IMG/VR virus record: IMGVR_UViG_3300046009_011060
Location: 1 to 29,279 of that record
DNA from: a virus
Direction: 5' to 3' (one strand)
DNA: 29,279 nucleotides
Shown: positions 1 to 6,920 of the stretch, in pieces
Layout: each line of letters starts with the position of its first letter
Numbering within the stretch: the stretch's first letter is position 1
The notes under the pieces: model-generated
Seen by the model: the letters and a program-made list of their open reading frames with translations, nothing else
Databases searched by the model: none
What the model was told of the DNA's origin: nothing
Made by a program: the position numbers and the translations under genes

Positions 1-1466
1 TAAACAGTGTAACGGTTGTTCAAGTTACCTGATTTTTGGATACCAAATGCGTAAGATGCTTTAGTTACATCACCATCAGAAGTTGAAGCAAATCCTGGGA
101 TTGATTCAAGGATAGTTGCAACTGATGGAGAACATACCATAAAGTTAGCACCACCACGTAAAGTCTTTTGGTGAATTTTGTTAGATACTTTTTGGAATTT
201 AGTACCTAATGTTTGGAACCATTGACCTTGTGTGTTGTAGAATCCTAAAGTGTCAAATCCTGTTTTAGCAGCATTTAATGAACGGTTATTTACAGCTGAC
301 CAATACTCATCTGCAGCAGAAGCATCTTGGATCAACATATCTAAGTTTTCTAAATCGATCTCAAGAGCGATATACTCAGACATGATTGAAGTTAATTCAG
401 CTTCAGCATCCAATGATTGGTATGCGTTCAAATCTTGAGCGAATTCTGGTGTCCATTGTGCTTTTAATTTTCTTGTTTTAGCAACAATAGCTTCAGATTT
501 CATCTGGATATTGATTTGTGGAATAGCTAATTGATCAGCAGAAGTAGATTCAGCATTTGGATAACCAGCACCGCTATTATCTTCGAAATCACCTCTATAG
601 TTATCAGCTGGTTGTTGGTTGTAGTAAACTACGTTTGTAGCAACACCATCAACTGGGATATCAGTAGTAGCTACTGAACCAGTGAATATGAAGTAAGTAT
701 AAGTACCATCGTTTCTAGTATATTGTGGTAACATTTTAGAAACAGTACCAGTTGTTAAAACTGAACCTGAAGATAATACAAATGCACGAACACCTTTTTT
801 ATCTGGGCGAGTTAAAGCAGCATCAGCTACACGAACTTCAGTAAATTGTCCTGCAGCAACTGAAGCAGATAATTCAGCAGCATATTGTACATCAGCCCAA
901 GAAGCTGTTGTTACTGTTAAGTTAGCATCAGAAATAGATGCTGAGAATTGGTTGATTGAATAAGCAAATCTACCAGCACCATATAAACCGTTAGAAGCAT
1001 CAGCATTAGCTCCTGGGTTAGTGTTACCATACATAGATGAAGTAGCACCATAAACATCCCCACCAGGACCAAATGGGCCAGTTGGAGCTGCTTTAGATGA
1101 AGCACCATATTGGAAATCTAGGAAAAATACAAGACCTGAAGGTAGGTTCATTGGTTGTACTGACATGAATTCTTTAGTTGATAAAGAACCAAATACTTTA
1201 CGTACCAATGGAAGAGCTACACCAGCCCATTGCTCACCTTGTCCTACGTTAAATGAAGCACCACCTAAGTTTGTTGAAGATTGCTCAACAACTAATTGTT
1301 TTGCTTGGTTTTCAAGGATCATAGCCATGTTGTTTTTATCAACTTCGCTTCCTAGTCCTTCTAATAGGCCTGTTTTAGACCATTTTGATGCCATTCTAGC
1401 AGCATCACTCTGCATGTTTTTCCAACCTGATGCAGAGCTTTCTAATAATGAATTAATACTTGACAT
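1..1466 (-). CDS. 23: Major capsid protein, T4 gp23-like (3' end outside window)
   Basis: The reading frame opens at an ATG at 1466 and runs off the left edge after 488 codons without a stop. It aligns by eye with T4 gp23, the precursor of the hexameric capsid subunit. The block VAKTRKLKAQW...EFAQDLNAY...DAEAEL...ALEIDLENLD corresponds to the T4 EAKSRQLKAAYSIELAQDL...DADAEL region, and SVQPMNLPSG to GVQPMNSPTG. The N-terminal stretch contains ILENQAKQLVVE, matching the T4 pro-region FENQEK; T4 is cut after E65, and here VVE ends at residue 61, with another possible site LLE|G at 34-37. The gene follows the scaffold gene with a 32-nt gap, as in T4. T4 gp23 is 521 aa, so only the C-terminus should be missing. 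Confidence 0.96.
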   Translation of the reverse strand, partial: MSSINSLLESSASGWKNMQSDAARMASKWSKTGLLEGLGSEVDKNNMAMILENQAKQLVVEQSSTNLGGASFNVGQGEQWAGVALPLVRKVFGSLSTKEFMSVQPMNLPSGLVFFLDFQYGASSKAAPTGPFGPGGDVYGATSSMYGNTNPGANADASNGLYGAGRFAYSINQFSASISDANLTVTTASWADVQYAAELSASVAAGQFTEVRVADAALTRPDKKGVRAFVLSSGSVLTTGTVSKMLPQYTRNDGTYTYFIFTGSVATTDIPVDGVATNVVYYNQQPADNYRGDFEDNSGAGYPNAESTSADQLAIPQINIQMKSEAIVAKTRKLKAQWTPEFAQDLNAYQSLDAEAELTSIMSEYIALEIDLENLDMLIQDASAADEYWSAVNNRSLNAAKTGFDTLGFYNTQGQWFQTLGTKFQKVSNKIHQKTLRGGANFMVCSPSVATILESIPGFASTSDGDVTKASYAFGIQKSGNLNNRYTV

Positions 1467-1498
1467 TTTGTTTTGTTTTTTGTTTTTAAATTAGTTAA

Positions 1499-2902
1499 TT
1501 AAATTAATCCAGCCAATTTCTGCATTCTTTTAAATACATCGTTTGACTCTACGATTGGTTGTTTTGTAGTTGGAGTATTAGTTACTTTTGAAGCTCTACC
1601 TAAGTTTTCTTTAATTGTAGTTTTCGATGTTTTAATTCCCTCGTTTAAAGTTTCGAATACAATTTTTACTTCACTTACGTTTTTAGCTTTGTCAAATGAA
1701 CTTAATACTTTCACTTTTTGACTTTCGTTTAAGTTTTTAGCTTTGAAGATTTTATTTGAATAAAGCAATTTAGCGTTTAATAAATTGATTTCATTCAATT
1801 CAGCTTTCAAAGTTTCGATTGTGGAAAGAGCTTCAGCTAATTCTTCTTCCATTTGAGTTGAATCACCTTTAGTTGCTTTTTTAATATCTTTTTCAATTTT
1901 TTCACTTTGAGAAACCATTTTTTCTATAGGAATATTTTTTTCCTTTGCTATATTTTGTAAAACAGTTAACATAAAATTCTTAGGATTACTGGGTTCCCCT
2001 GCTTCATCAAGGCTATCATCAAGGCTAAGACCTAGTTTATCTTGAATAAAATCTAAATTATCTAGGACTTTTTGTTTTAGGGCAGGATCCTTTTTCATAT
2101 CTGCTTGTATAATCGCCCATTTTTCATCCAATGTTCCTGTTTGTTGAGATCTTACTAAATCCATTATTATTTTTTCTAACTGTTCTTTTTTTACAGCTCC
2201 TTTAGTAAAATAATAAGCAGTACTTAATGCAAATAAACCCGCTGAAAAGCCTGCTGCGGCCCATTGTACTACTGTTGATGGATTAAAATCTTCATTAGTA
2301 GCATTTTTATTTTCTTCCATGTCTTCAATTTCTTTTAATAATTCTGCTAAATCTACTTCTTCTTCATCTTCATCAGACATTTCCATTTCTTCACCTTCTT
2401 CAGCTTCGAATTCAGGTCCTGCTTCCAATTCTTTATCTGCAATCATTTGCGCGATAACGTCTTCAATCATTGACTTAATTTCATCGTCTGAAAGGTCTTC
2501 CATTTCAGTGTCTTCTGTTTCTTCTTCCTCTTCCTCTTCTTCACCTTCTTCGGCTTCGTTAAGGTTTTCTTCCATCTCTTCTTCTTCGTTTAGCTCTGCT
2601 AAAAGTTCCTCTAAATCAACTTCGTACATATTTTCGCCTTCGCCTTCTTCCATTTCTTCTTCATATAATGAAGAATCATCTTCGATATTTCCATGACCTT
2701 TTACATTGATCATAGGGCCAAATCCGGCTTCATCTAACTCTTCTTCTTCTTTTTCCATTTCTTGAAGTTTTGCAGACAAAATAGATTTAAGTTGAGGTGT
2801 AAAGGTTTCTTCTAGAGCTGCTTTTGCGTTTGCTATAGCCATTTCTTTTACAGCTTTAGCTTCAGCGATTGCTTCTTTAAGCATTTCTCTGTTTGTTGCC
2901 AT
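1499..2902 (-). CDS. 22: Acidic prohead core scaffold in the gp22 position
   Basis: This 467-aa protein lies between protease and capsid genes, where T4 has gene 22, the major scaffold of the prohead core that is later digested by gp21. Residues about 48-195 are extremely acidic with long Glu runs. The ends are helical and Lys-rich, with coiled-coil character near 335-400. Sites fitting gp21 cleavage are visible: LKE|A at 8-11, IAE|A at 12-15 and LNE|A at 114-117. The protein is longer than T4 gp22 (about 270 aa) and contains a hydrophobic segment at about 209-231 flanked by charged residues, which is unusual for a scaffold. It ends in VFKRMQKLAGLI, a peptide that recurs at the N-terminus of two other proteins in this window. 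The role rests on position and composition, not on clear homology. Confidence 0.8.
   Translation of the reverse strand: MATNREMLKEAIAEAKAVKEMAIANAKAALEETFTPQLKSILSAKLQEMEKEEEELDEAGFGPMINVKGHGNIEDDSSLYEEEMEEGEGENMYEVDLEELLAELNEEEEMEENLNEAEEGEEEEEEEETEDTEMEDLSDDEIKSMIEDVIAQMIADKELEAGPEFEAEEGEEMEMSDEDEEEVDLAELLKEIEDMEENKNATNEDFNPSTVVQWAAAGFSAGLFALSTAYYFTKGAVKKEQLEKIIMDLVRSQQTGTLDEKWAIIQADMKKDPALKQKVLDNLDFIQDKLGLSLDDSLDEAGEPSNPKNFMLTVLQNIAKEKNIPIEKMVSQSEKIEKDIKKATKGDSTQMEEELAEALSTIETLKAELNEINLLNAKLLYSNKIFKAKNLNESQKVKVLSSFDKAKNVSEVKIVFETLNEGIKTSKTTIKENLGRASKVTNTPTTKQPIVESNDVFKRMQKLAGLI
1512..1535 (-). repeat. Repeat copy A: codes the FKRMQKLAG peptide at scaffold C-terminus
   Basis: These 24 bases match 19949-19972 at 23 of 24 positions; the single difference is C at 1520 against T. 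Both copies are read on the minus strand in the same frame and encode FKRMQKLAG, once at the end of the scaffold and once at the start of a different protein. A third, more diverged copy of the peptide lies near 18712-18735. Confidence 0.8.
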
Positions 2903-2971
2903 TTTTCCTAAATTTATTTTTTGTTGGGAAAGTACGTTTATTAAAAAAACGTAATAGAATTCATTTTATTG

Positions 2972-2999
2972 ATACCACATATATTGAGGGTGGTGGTAT
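2972..2999 (-). other. Hairpin in leader upstream of scaffold gene
   Basis: ATACCAC (2972-2978) and GTGGTAT (2993-2999) form a perfect 7-bp inverted repeat with a 14-nt loop, about 70 nt upstream of the scaffold start. No T-run follows on the minus strand, so it is not a standard terminator. It may be an RNA structure in the leader or a processing site. A second small inverted repeat, ACGTTT/AAACGT, lies at about 2934-2952. Confidence 0.4.
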
Positions 3000-3044
3000 A
3001 TTCTGTTATATGTATGTATGGAGTTTATTAAAGTCGCAAAAGAC

Positions 3045-3067
3045 AAAAAAAGCCCTCAAATGAGAGC
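3045..3067 (-). terminator. Rho-independent terminator after the protease gene
   Basis: Read on the minus strand, GCTCTC-ATTT-GAGGGC (3067 to 3052, six pairs with one G-U) is followed by seven Ts (3051-3045). It lies 24 nt past the protease stop. It would separate the 17-20-21 transcript from scaffold and capsid expression, which implies a separate promoter in 2903-3044. Confidence 0.8.
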
Positions 3068-3091
3068 AATTTCTGTACCGGTTTGCATATT

Positions 3092-3724
3092 TTAAAATAT
3101 TGGGCATGTGCCTTTAGCACATAGAATTTCTGTTAAGATTGAATTTGTACGAGCATATTCATCTAAATATGTTGAACGTGATTCATTTAATTGACCATTT
3201 TTCATCCATGAATCTGGGTTGGAAGGGTTAGATACTAGATCCCATGTAAGGAGTTCAAAATCGTCTTGGACTTCCATTACCTCGCCCATTTGTTTTAAAG
3301 AACCCATACCGCGAGAGGAAATACCAATTGTTAAACCATTGTTAACTAAAGCACCTGCTATACGTCCAGATAATGTACCTTTTTCTCCTTGATCTGAAAA
3401 TATTTCAACAGTTCCCCATATCTCATCTCCATCCCACCATACTTTTCTAATAGCATGAGATGCATTTTTTAGATTGATTACTTGAGAGTCTGGGTGATCT
3501 AATTCACCACATGTTTCGGTTGTTTTCTGGTTGATTTTGCGTTGAAAATTGTCGATTTCGCGTTCCCACAACTCACGTTTGTAATATCTTCCATTACCGT
3601 TTTTTACTTCAACGGTTGCTAAAACACCTTCAACAAATACGTTTCCGCCGTTTCGCATTCCCTCAACTAAACGAACTGGTTTAGGAGAGAATTGTCTAGT
3701 TTCTATTAAGAGTTGTTTGTTCAT
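3092..3724 (-). CDS. 21: Prohead core protease, T4 gp21-like
   Basis: This is the serine protease that matures T4-type proheads by cutting scaffold, capsid and internal proteins. The 210-aa product has the expected features of the gp21 family: the histidine motif GELDHPDS, the serine motif GISSRGMG (nucleophile Ser) and the downstream DLVSNPSNPDS block. I chose the ATG at 3724, four nt past the upstream stop at 3729. Twelve further codons are open upstream, but they overlap the preceding gene. The N-terminus MNKQLLIETRQF contains LIE|T, a possible self-cleavage site. The C-terminal region has LNE|S. It sits directly upstream of the scaffold gene, as in T4. Confidence 0.92.
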   Translation of the reverse strand: MNKQLLIETRQFSPKPVRLVEGMRNGGNVFVEGVLATVEVKNGNGRYYKRELWEREIDNFQRKINQKTTETCGELDHPDSQVINLKNASHAIRKVWWDGDEIWGTVEIFSDQGEKGTLSGRIAGALVNNGLTIGISSRGMGSLKQMGEVMEVQDDFELLTWDLVSNPSNPDSWMKNGQLNESRSTYLDEYARTNSILTEILCAKGTCPIF

Positions 3725-3728
3725 GTTT

Positions 3729-5579
3729 TTAGTAATTTTCATCATATGACATTTCATCATTTATCATATCATTTAATGATATTTCTTCTATGTCATTTTC
3801 AGTTTCATCAATTACTTCTTTTTTCTTTCCTTTGGTTTTACCAATCATTTTTTCAACTTTAGCCTTAGCTTGCTCTAGTTTTTTGATATCTTTTTCAAGT
3901 TCTTTAACTTTTTTCTTATCAGTTAAAGCTTTCATATCTTCATCCTCGTCAAGTTTACCAAGTTGAGATTTACGTTTGTCAATCAAAACATCAATTTTAT
4001 CTAGTTTGGATTGTAAAACTTCATGTTCTGCTTCTTTGTTGATATCTGCTAAATCTTTTTCTACACTTTCTTTAAGTGATTGAAGTTCTTTAAGATTTAA
4101 ATCTTCCCCTTCAAACATTGGTGGTGGGATAATAGCGACACCTCCTTTAGCGTTTGGTTTAAGATCTTCTAATTGTTTTTTAAATTTCATTAAAGCTCCA
4201 ACATTTATAGGTCTTCCTCTTCTTACTTCTCCTGATTCAGCTTGGGCTATTTTAGCATCGATTTCTTCAATTTTTTTCTCTATCCATTTTATAAGTTCTT
4301 CTACTTCATACCTATTGTCTTTAAATTTAATTTCATGATATAAAACGTCTTTTCCAAGTACAGGATAAACAGTTGTTTTTGAATCAGCAAATTTCTTAAA
4401 TAAAGCTCTAATCATCGGCCAATATCTATCTGATATTTCATTTGTAATGATTTTAAGACGATTTCTATTGTCAGCGATTTGTTTTTCTCTAGTACCTCTA
4501 CCTTTTTCCATTCCTTCTAGGGTTACATAAAGTAAATCTGAGATAAAAATGGTGTAGTCAGGGGTAATTCGGATATGAGGGATTTTTAATGATTCATCAT
4601 ATGAAGGTGCATTAGGTCCGGGATTTAAGAGATTAAATGCTTTTCTAACTTCAGGGGTTAAAATGTAGTAAGTTGGGATTTTTTGTTCTCCTTTTTCAAG
4701 ATTAGCAGTATTGATAGTTGGGATACCATAATTTCCTCCTCCTCTTACTTCTTCCAATTCAGCATCAATCATTTCACGGATTGCTTTACGAAGTTTTTCT
4801 TCTTCTAAAGAACCATATGTTTTAAATTGAGCTTTATTTGCTCTAATTGTTTTACCTTGTTCAGTTTTTAATACTAGGTTACCAACTTCGTCTTTTTTCT
4901 CTACTGTTACTGTAGTACCTTTATATTTTACTTTATCACCTACGTTAAGTTCTTTAGATTCATTTAAATTGCCGTAACCAGAAGATTTATATTTTCCAGT
5001 AGCCTCTTTTGGGGTACCTAATCCTGGGTGTTCAGTTACATAGCCTAAATCTTTAACTCCAAATTGGCCATCTTTTGTATAATGAATTGGATCTTTTGCT
5101 AAGTTTTTAAATACGATGTCTTTTAATTCTTGCATCGTTTTATCAGCATTTTTAGGATCTTTCATTTCAGCATAATAACCCATCATAATTTGATCAAATA
5201 TCAAATTGTCAGGATTTTTATCATCTGTTTTGTCATATTGTTTTTCAAGATCTTTTTCTACAGGTTTAGATACTTTTTTCTCTTCAGCTTTTACTTTTTC
5301 GTCTTCGTCTTTTTTCTTTTTAGCAGCTTCAGCTAAGAAATTTTCAAATGCTGTTTCATATGATTCTTTTTTCTTAGGTTCATATCCAGCAACCATACTT
5401 AAACCAACTATATTTTCTGATATAATGCTTTTTGTTTTAAGAGATGCAGCTGCTTCTTCAAATGTAGCAGAATTTGGTACTATATGAGGGAAGTCACGTT
5501 TAGCTTCTGCTAAGAAAACGCCTTTATGGCCTTTACCTTCTTTAATTAATAGATACTGATCTTGTAAGGTTTTTTTCAT
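3729..5579 (-). CDS. Large core-like protein with repeated protease sites
   Basis: This 616-aa protein is not one I can name. It lies between portal and protease genes, where T4 has the small core genes 67 and 68. It is highly charged: FLAE|A occurs twice (residues 22-26 and 81-85), fitting gp21 cleavage. LNES near 200 is followed by a beta-rich stretch (VGDKVKYKGTTVTVEKK) and by a helix LRKAIREMIDAELEEV. Residues about 270-480 look like a folded domain, and from about 490 to the end there is a long Lys/Glu coiled coil. The start overlaps the upstream stop as ATGA. I infer a prohead core or internal protein that is partly digested in maturation. A structural role outside the core cannot be excluded. 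Confidence 0.75.
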   Translation of the reverse strand: MKKTLQDQYLLIKEGKGHKGVFLAEAKRDFPHIVPNSATFEEAAASLKTKSIISENIVGLSMVAGYEPKKKESYETAFENFLAEAAKKKKDEDEKVKAEEKKVSKPVEKDLEKQYDKTDDKNPDNLIFDQIMMGYYAEMKDPKNADKTMQELKDIVFKNLAKDPIHYTKDGQFGVKDLGYVTEHPGLGTPKEATGKYKSSGYGNLNESKELNVGDKVKYKGTTVTVEKKDEVGNLVLKTEQGKTIRANKAQFKTYGSLEEEKLRKAIREMIDAELEEVRGGGNYGIPTINTANLEKGEQKIPTYYILTPEVRKAFNLLNPGPNAPSYDESLKIPHIRITPDYTIFISDLLYVTLEGMEKGRGTREKQIADNRNRLKIITNEISDRYWPMIRALFKKFADSKTTVYPVLGKDVLYHEIKFKDNRYEVEELIKWIEKKIEEIDAKIAQAESGEVRRGRPINVGALMKFKKQLEDLKPNAKGGVAIIPPPMFEGEDLNLKELQSLKESVEKDLADINKEAEHEVLQSKLDKIDVLIDKRKSQLGKLDEDEDMKALTDKKKVKELEKDIKKLEQAKAKVEKMIGKTKGKKKEVIDETENDIEEISLNDMINDEMSYDENY

Positions 5580-6031
5580 TGTTTTTGTTTTAATAAATCT
5601 AGTGCTTTATTTAAATATGCTAGAACCATTGTTGAAGGTTTATATATGTCGTATGAACCTGGGTTAGCGGCATAAAATTCAACAGTTTCATTTTTTGCAT
5701 TTGATACAAGTGGGGATATTTCTCTTAAAATATTTTCAATTTGAGTGAATTCGTTAAGTCTCTCATTTTGGAATTTTTTAGTCATAGGTAATTCTTCACC
5801 TTCTTCCCACAATTTTTTCTTATCGTAAGATTTTGGTTTAATATTTGGAACTGGTTTAAATCCCAATTTATAGTAATAAATATTTTTAGTTCCTTTAGAG
5901 TTAGTTTTAGAAGCAAAAGCAGCAGGTGTAGCATAATTTTCACCAGTTCCAGGAGAAAAAGAAGCACCACCTTGTCCAGTTGCGGACATTTCTTTTAACT
6001 TAGCTCTAATTATTTCTTTTAGCTTATCCAT
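5576..6031 (-). CDS. Small core or internal head protein candidate
   Basis: This 151-aa protein starts with MDKLKEIIRAKLKEM, an amphipathic helix with LKE at its end, like the other putative capsid-targeting leaders in the window. It is followed by a Gly/Ser-rich stretch (ATGQGGASFSPGTGENYATP) typical of small proteins encoded near the portal and protease genes of marine T4-like phages. The rest is basic and then helical. It overlaps the gene before it by 8 nt and the gene after it by 4 nt, so the three are probably translated together. By position it could replace T4 gp67 or gp68, but I see no sequence match that proves this. Confidence 0.7.
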   Translation of the reverse strand: MDKLKEIIRAKLKEMSATGQGGASFSPGTGENYATPAAFASKTNSKGTKNIYYYKLGFKPVPNIKPKSYDKKKLWEEGEELPMTKKFQNERLNEFTQIENILREISPLVSNAKNETVEFYAANPGSYDIYKPSTMVLAYLNKALDLLKQKQ

Positions 6032-6881
6032 TTACAGTTTCCAATTCATTAATTAAATCGTAATATTGTAATAAATCGATTAAATTATCATCTGTTACTT
6101 TAGAGGTTTTTGTTGGGGGTTGTAAAATAGAGATGATTTCGTTAATTTTTATTTTGGTAACCTGATTTTTAGTTTTTTTATTTAAAGTAACTAATTCACT
6201 TTTGATCTCATTTATTTTATTTGAATAAAATTCTTTTAAACGAGGTGTATTGTCTACTGAATTAATATATTCTTTTAGGACTGATTTTTGGTTGGTGTTT
6301 AATGTATCATATTTGTTATTAAATTTCTCCATTAATATTTTATATGTAAGGAATTTAATATCTTTATCTGATTTGTTGAACTCTTCAATAACTTCATCTT
6401 TAACAAAGTTAGCTTTAATAGAAGCAGCTGTTAAATGCTCTAAAATTGTAACCTTATTTGTTATAGTTTGCTCAGGGTTAGTAGGTTGGGTTGAGTGGGT
6501 GATTTCTAACAATGTATAGAATGCAGCGTATGCTTTGTAGTTAGGTAATTTATGATTAAAGAATGTATTTAAATCATAATGTTTTTGAATCTCATTAATT
6601 AAATTATATTTTTGTCTTTTAATAACACCTCTATTTAATGTTTTTGAAGACTCAACCAAAGTATTAATTACTATATTTGCTTTAGCCTCTGTTAAAGTAG
6701 TTTTCTTTAACAAGGTTTCATATAATTTATACTCACGCCCTAACTCTGTTTTTACAAAGTATTTCTTAAGTAAATCTTTTACCGGTGAATCTTTACCCTC
6801 TAATGTATCGGTAGTAATTTGTCGAACCAAAAGTTCAAAAAGGATTCCCGTATTCTTATACTTTGAATGTTTGACTTGCAT
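6024..6881 (-). CDS. Conserved phage protein between portal and core genes
   Basis: This 285-aa, mostly helical and basic protein begins MQVKHSKYKNTGILFELLVRQ. I recognise this start as a conserved hypothetical in environmental T4-like phages, always near the portal and protease genes. No catalytic motif, signal peptide or membrane segment is visible. It has its own perfect late promoter (TATAAATA at 6904-6897, 15 nt before the ATG), so it heads the transcript that continues through the core proteins and protease to the terminator at 3045. A role in head assembly is inferred from position only. Confidence 0.75.
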   Translation of the reverse strand: MQVKHSKYKNTGILFELLVRQITTDTLEGKDSPVKDLLKKYFVKTELGREYKLYETLLKKTTLTEAKANIVINTLVESSKTLNRGVIKRQKYNLINEIQKHYDLNTFFNHKLPNYKAYAAFYTLLEITHSTQPTNPEQTITNKVTILEHLTAASIKANFVKDEVIEEFNKSDKDIKFLTYKILMEKFNNKYDTLNTNQKSVLKEYINSVDNTPRLKEFYSNKINEIKSELVTLNKKTKNQVTKIKINEIISILQPPTKTSKVTDDNLIDLLQYYDLINELETVNG

Positions 6882-6893
6882 TCTGTTATATTT

Positions 6894-6909
6894 GTTTATT
6901 TATAAATAT
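6894..6909 (-). promoter_or_regulatory. T4-type late promoter
   Basis: The minus strand reads ATATTTATAAATAAAC, containing the exact T4 late -10 element TATAAATA (6904-6897), with the start codon 15 nt downstream. The same 16 bases occur at 11950-11935 before another late-type gene. In T4 this element is used by host RNA polymerase with gp55 and gp33; those genes are not in the window. Confidence 0.8.
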
Positions 6910-6920
6910 ATGAAAATTTG

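Noticed and set aside
1165-1494. 109-codon plus-strand open frame opposite the capsid gene
   Set aside because: It is fully antisense to the confident gp23-like frame and shows no recognisable protein features.
2319-2696. Plus-strand open frame coding a Ser-rich protein
   Set aside because: It is the antisense reading of the Glu-rich scaffold segment (GAA/GAG read as TTC/CTC shifts), has no leader or neighbours on that strand, and its composition is explained by the overlapping gene.
2500-2760. Short TTC/TTCTTC repeats as a possible repeat array or CRISPR
   Set aside because: They are codons for Glu runs in the scaffold; no fixed-length repeat and spacer pattern exists.
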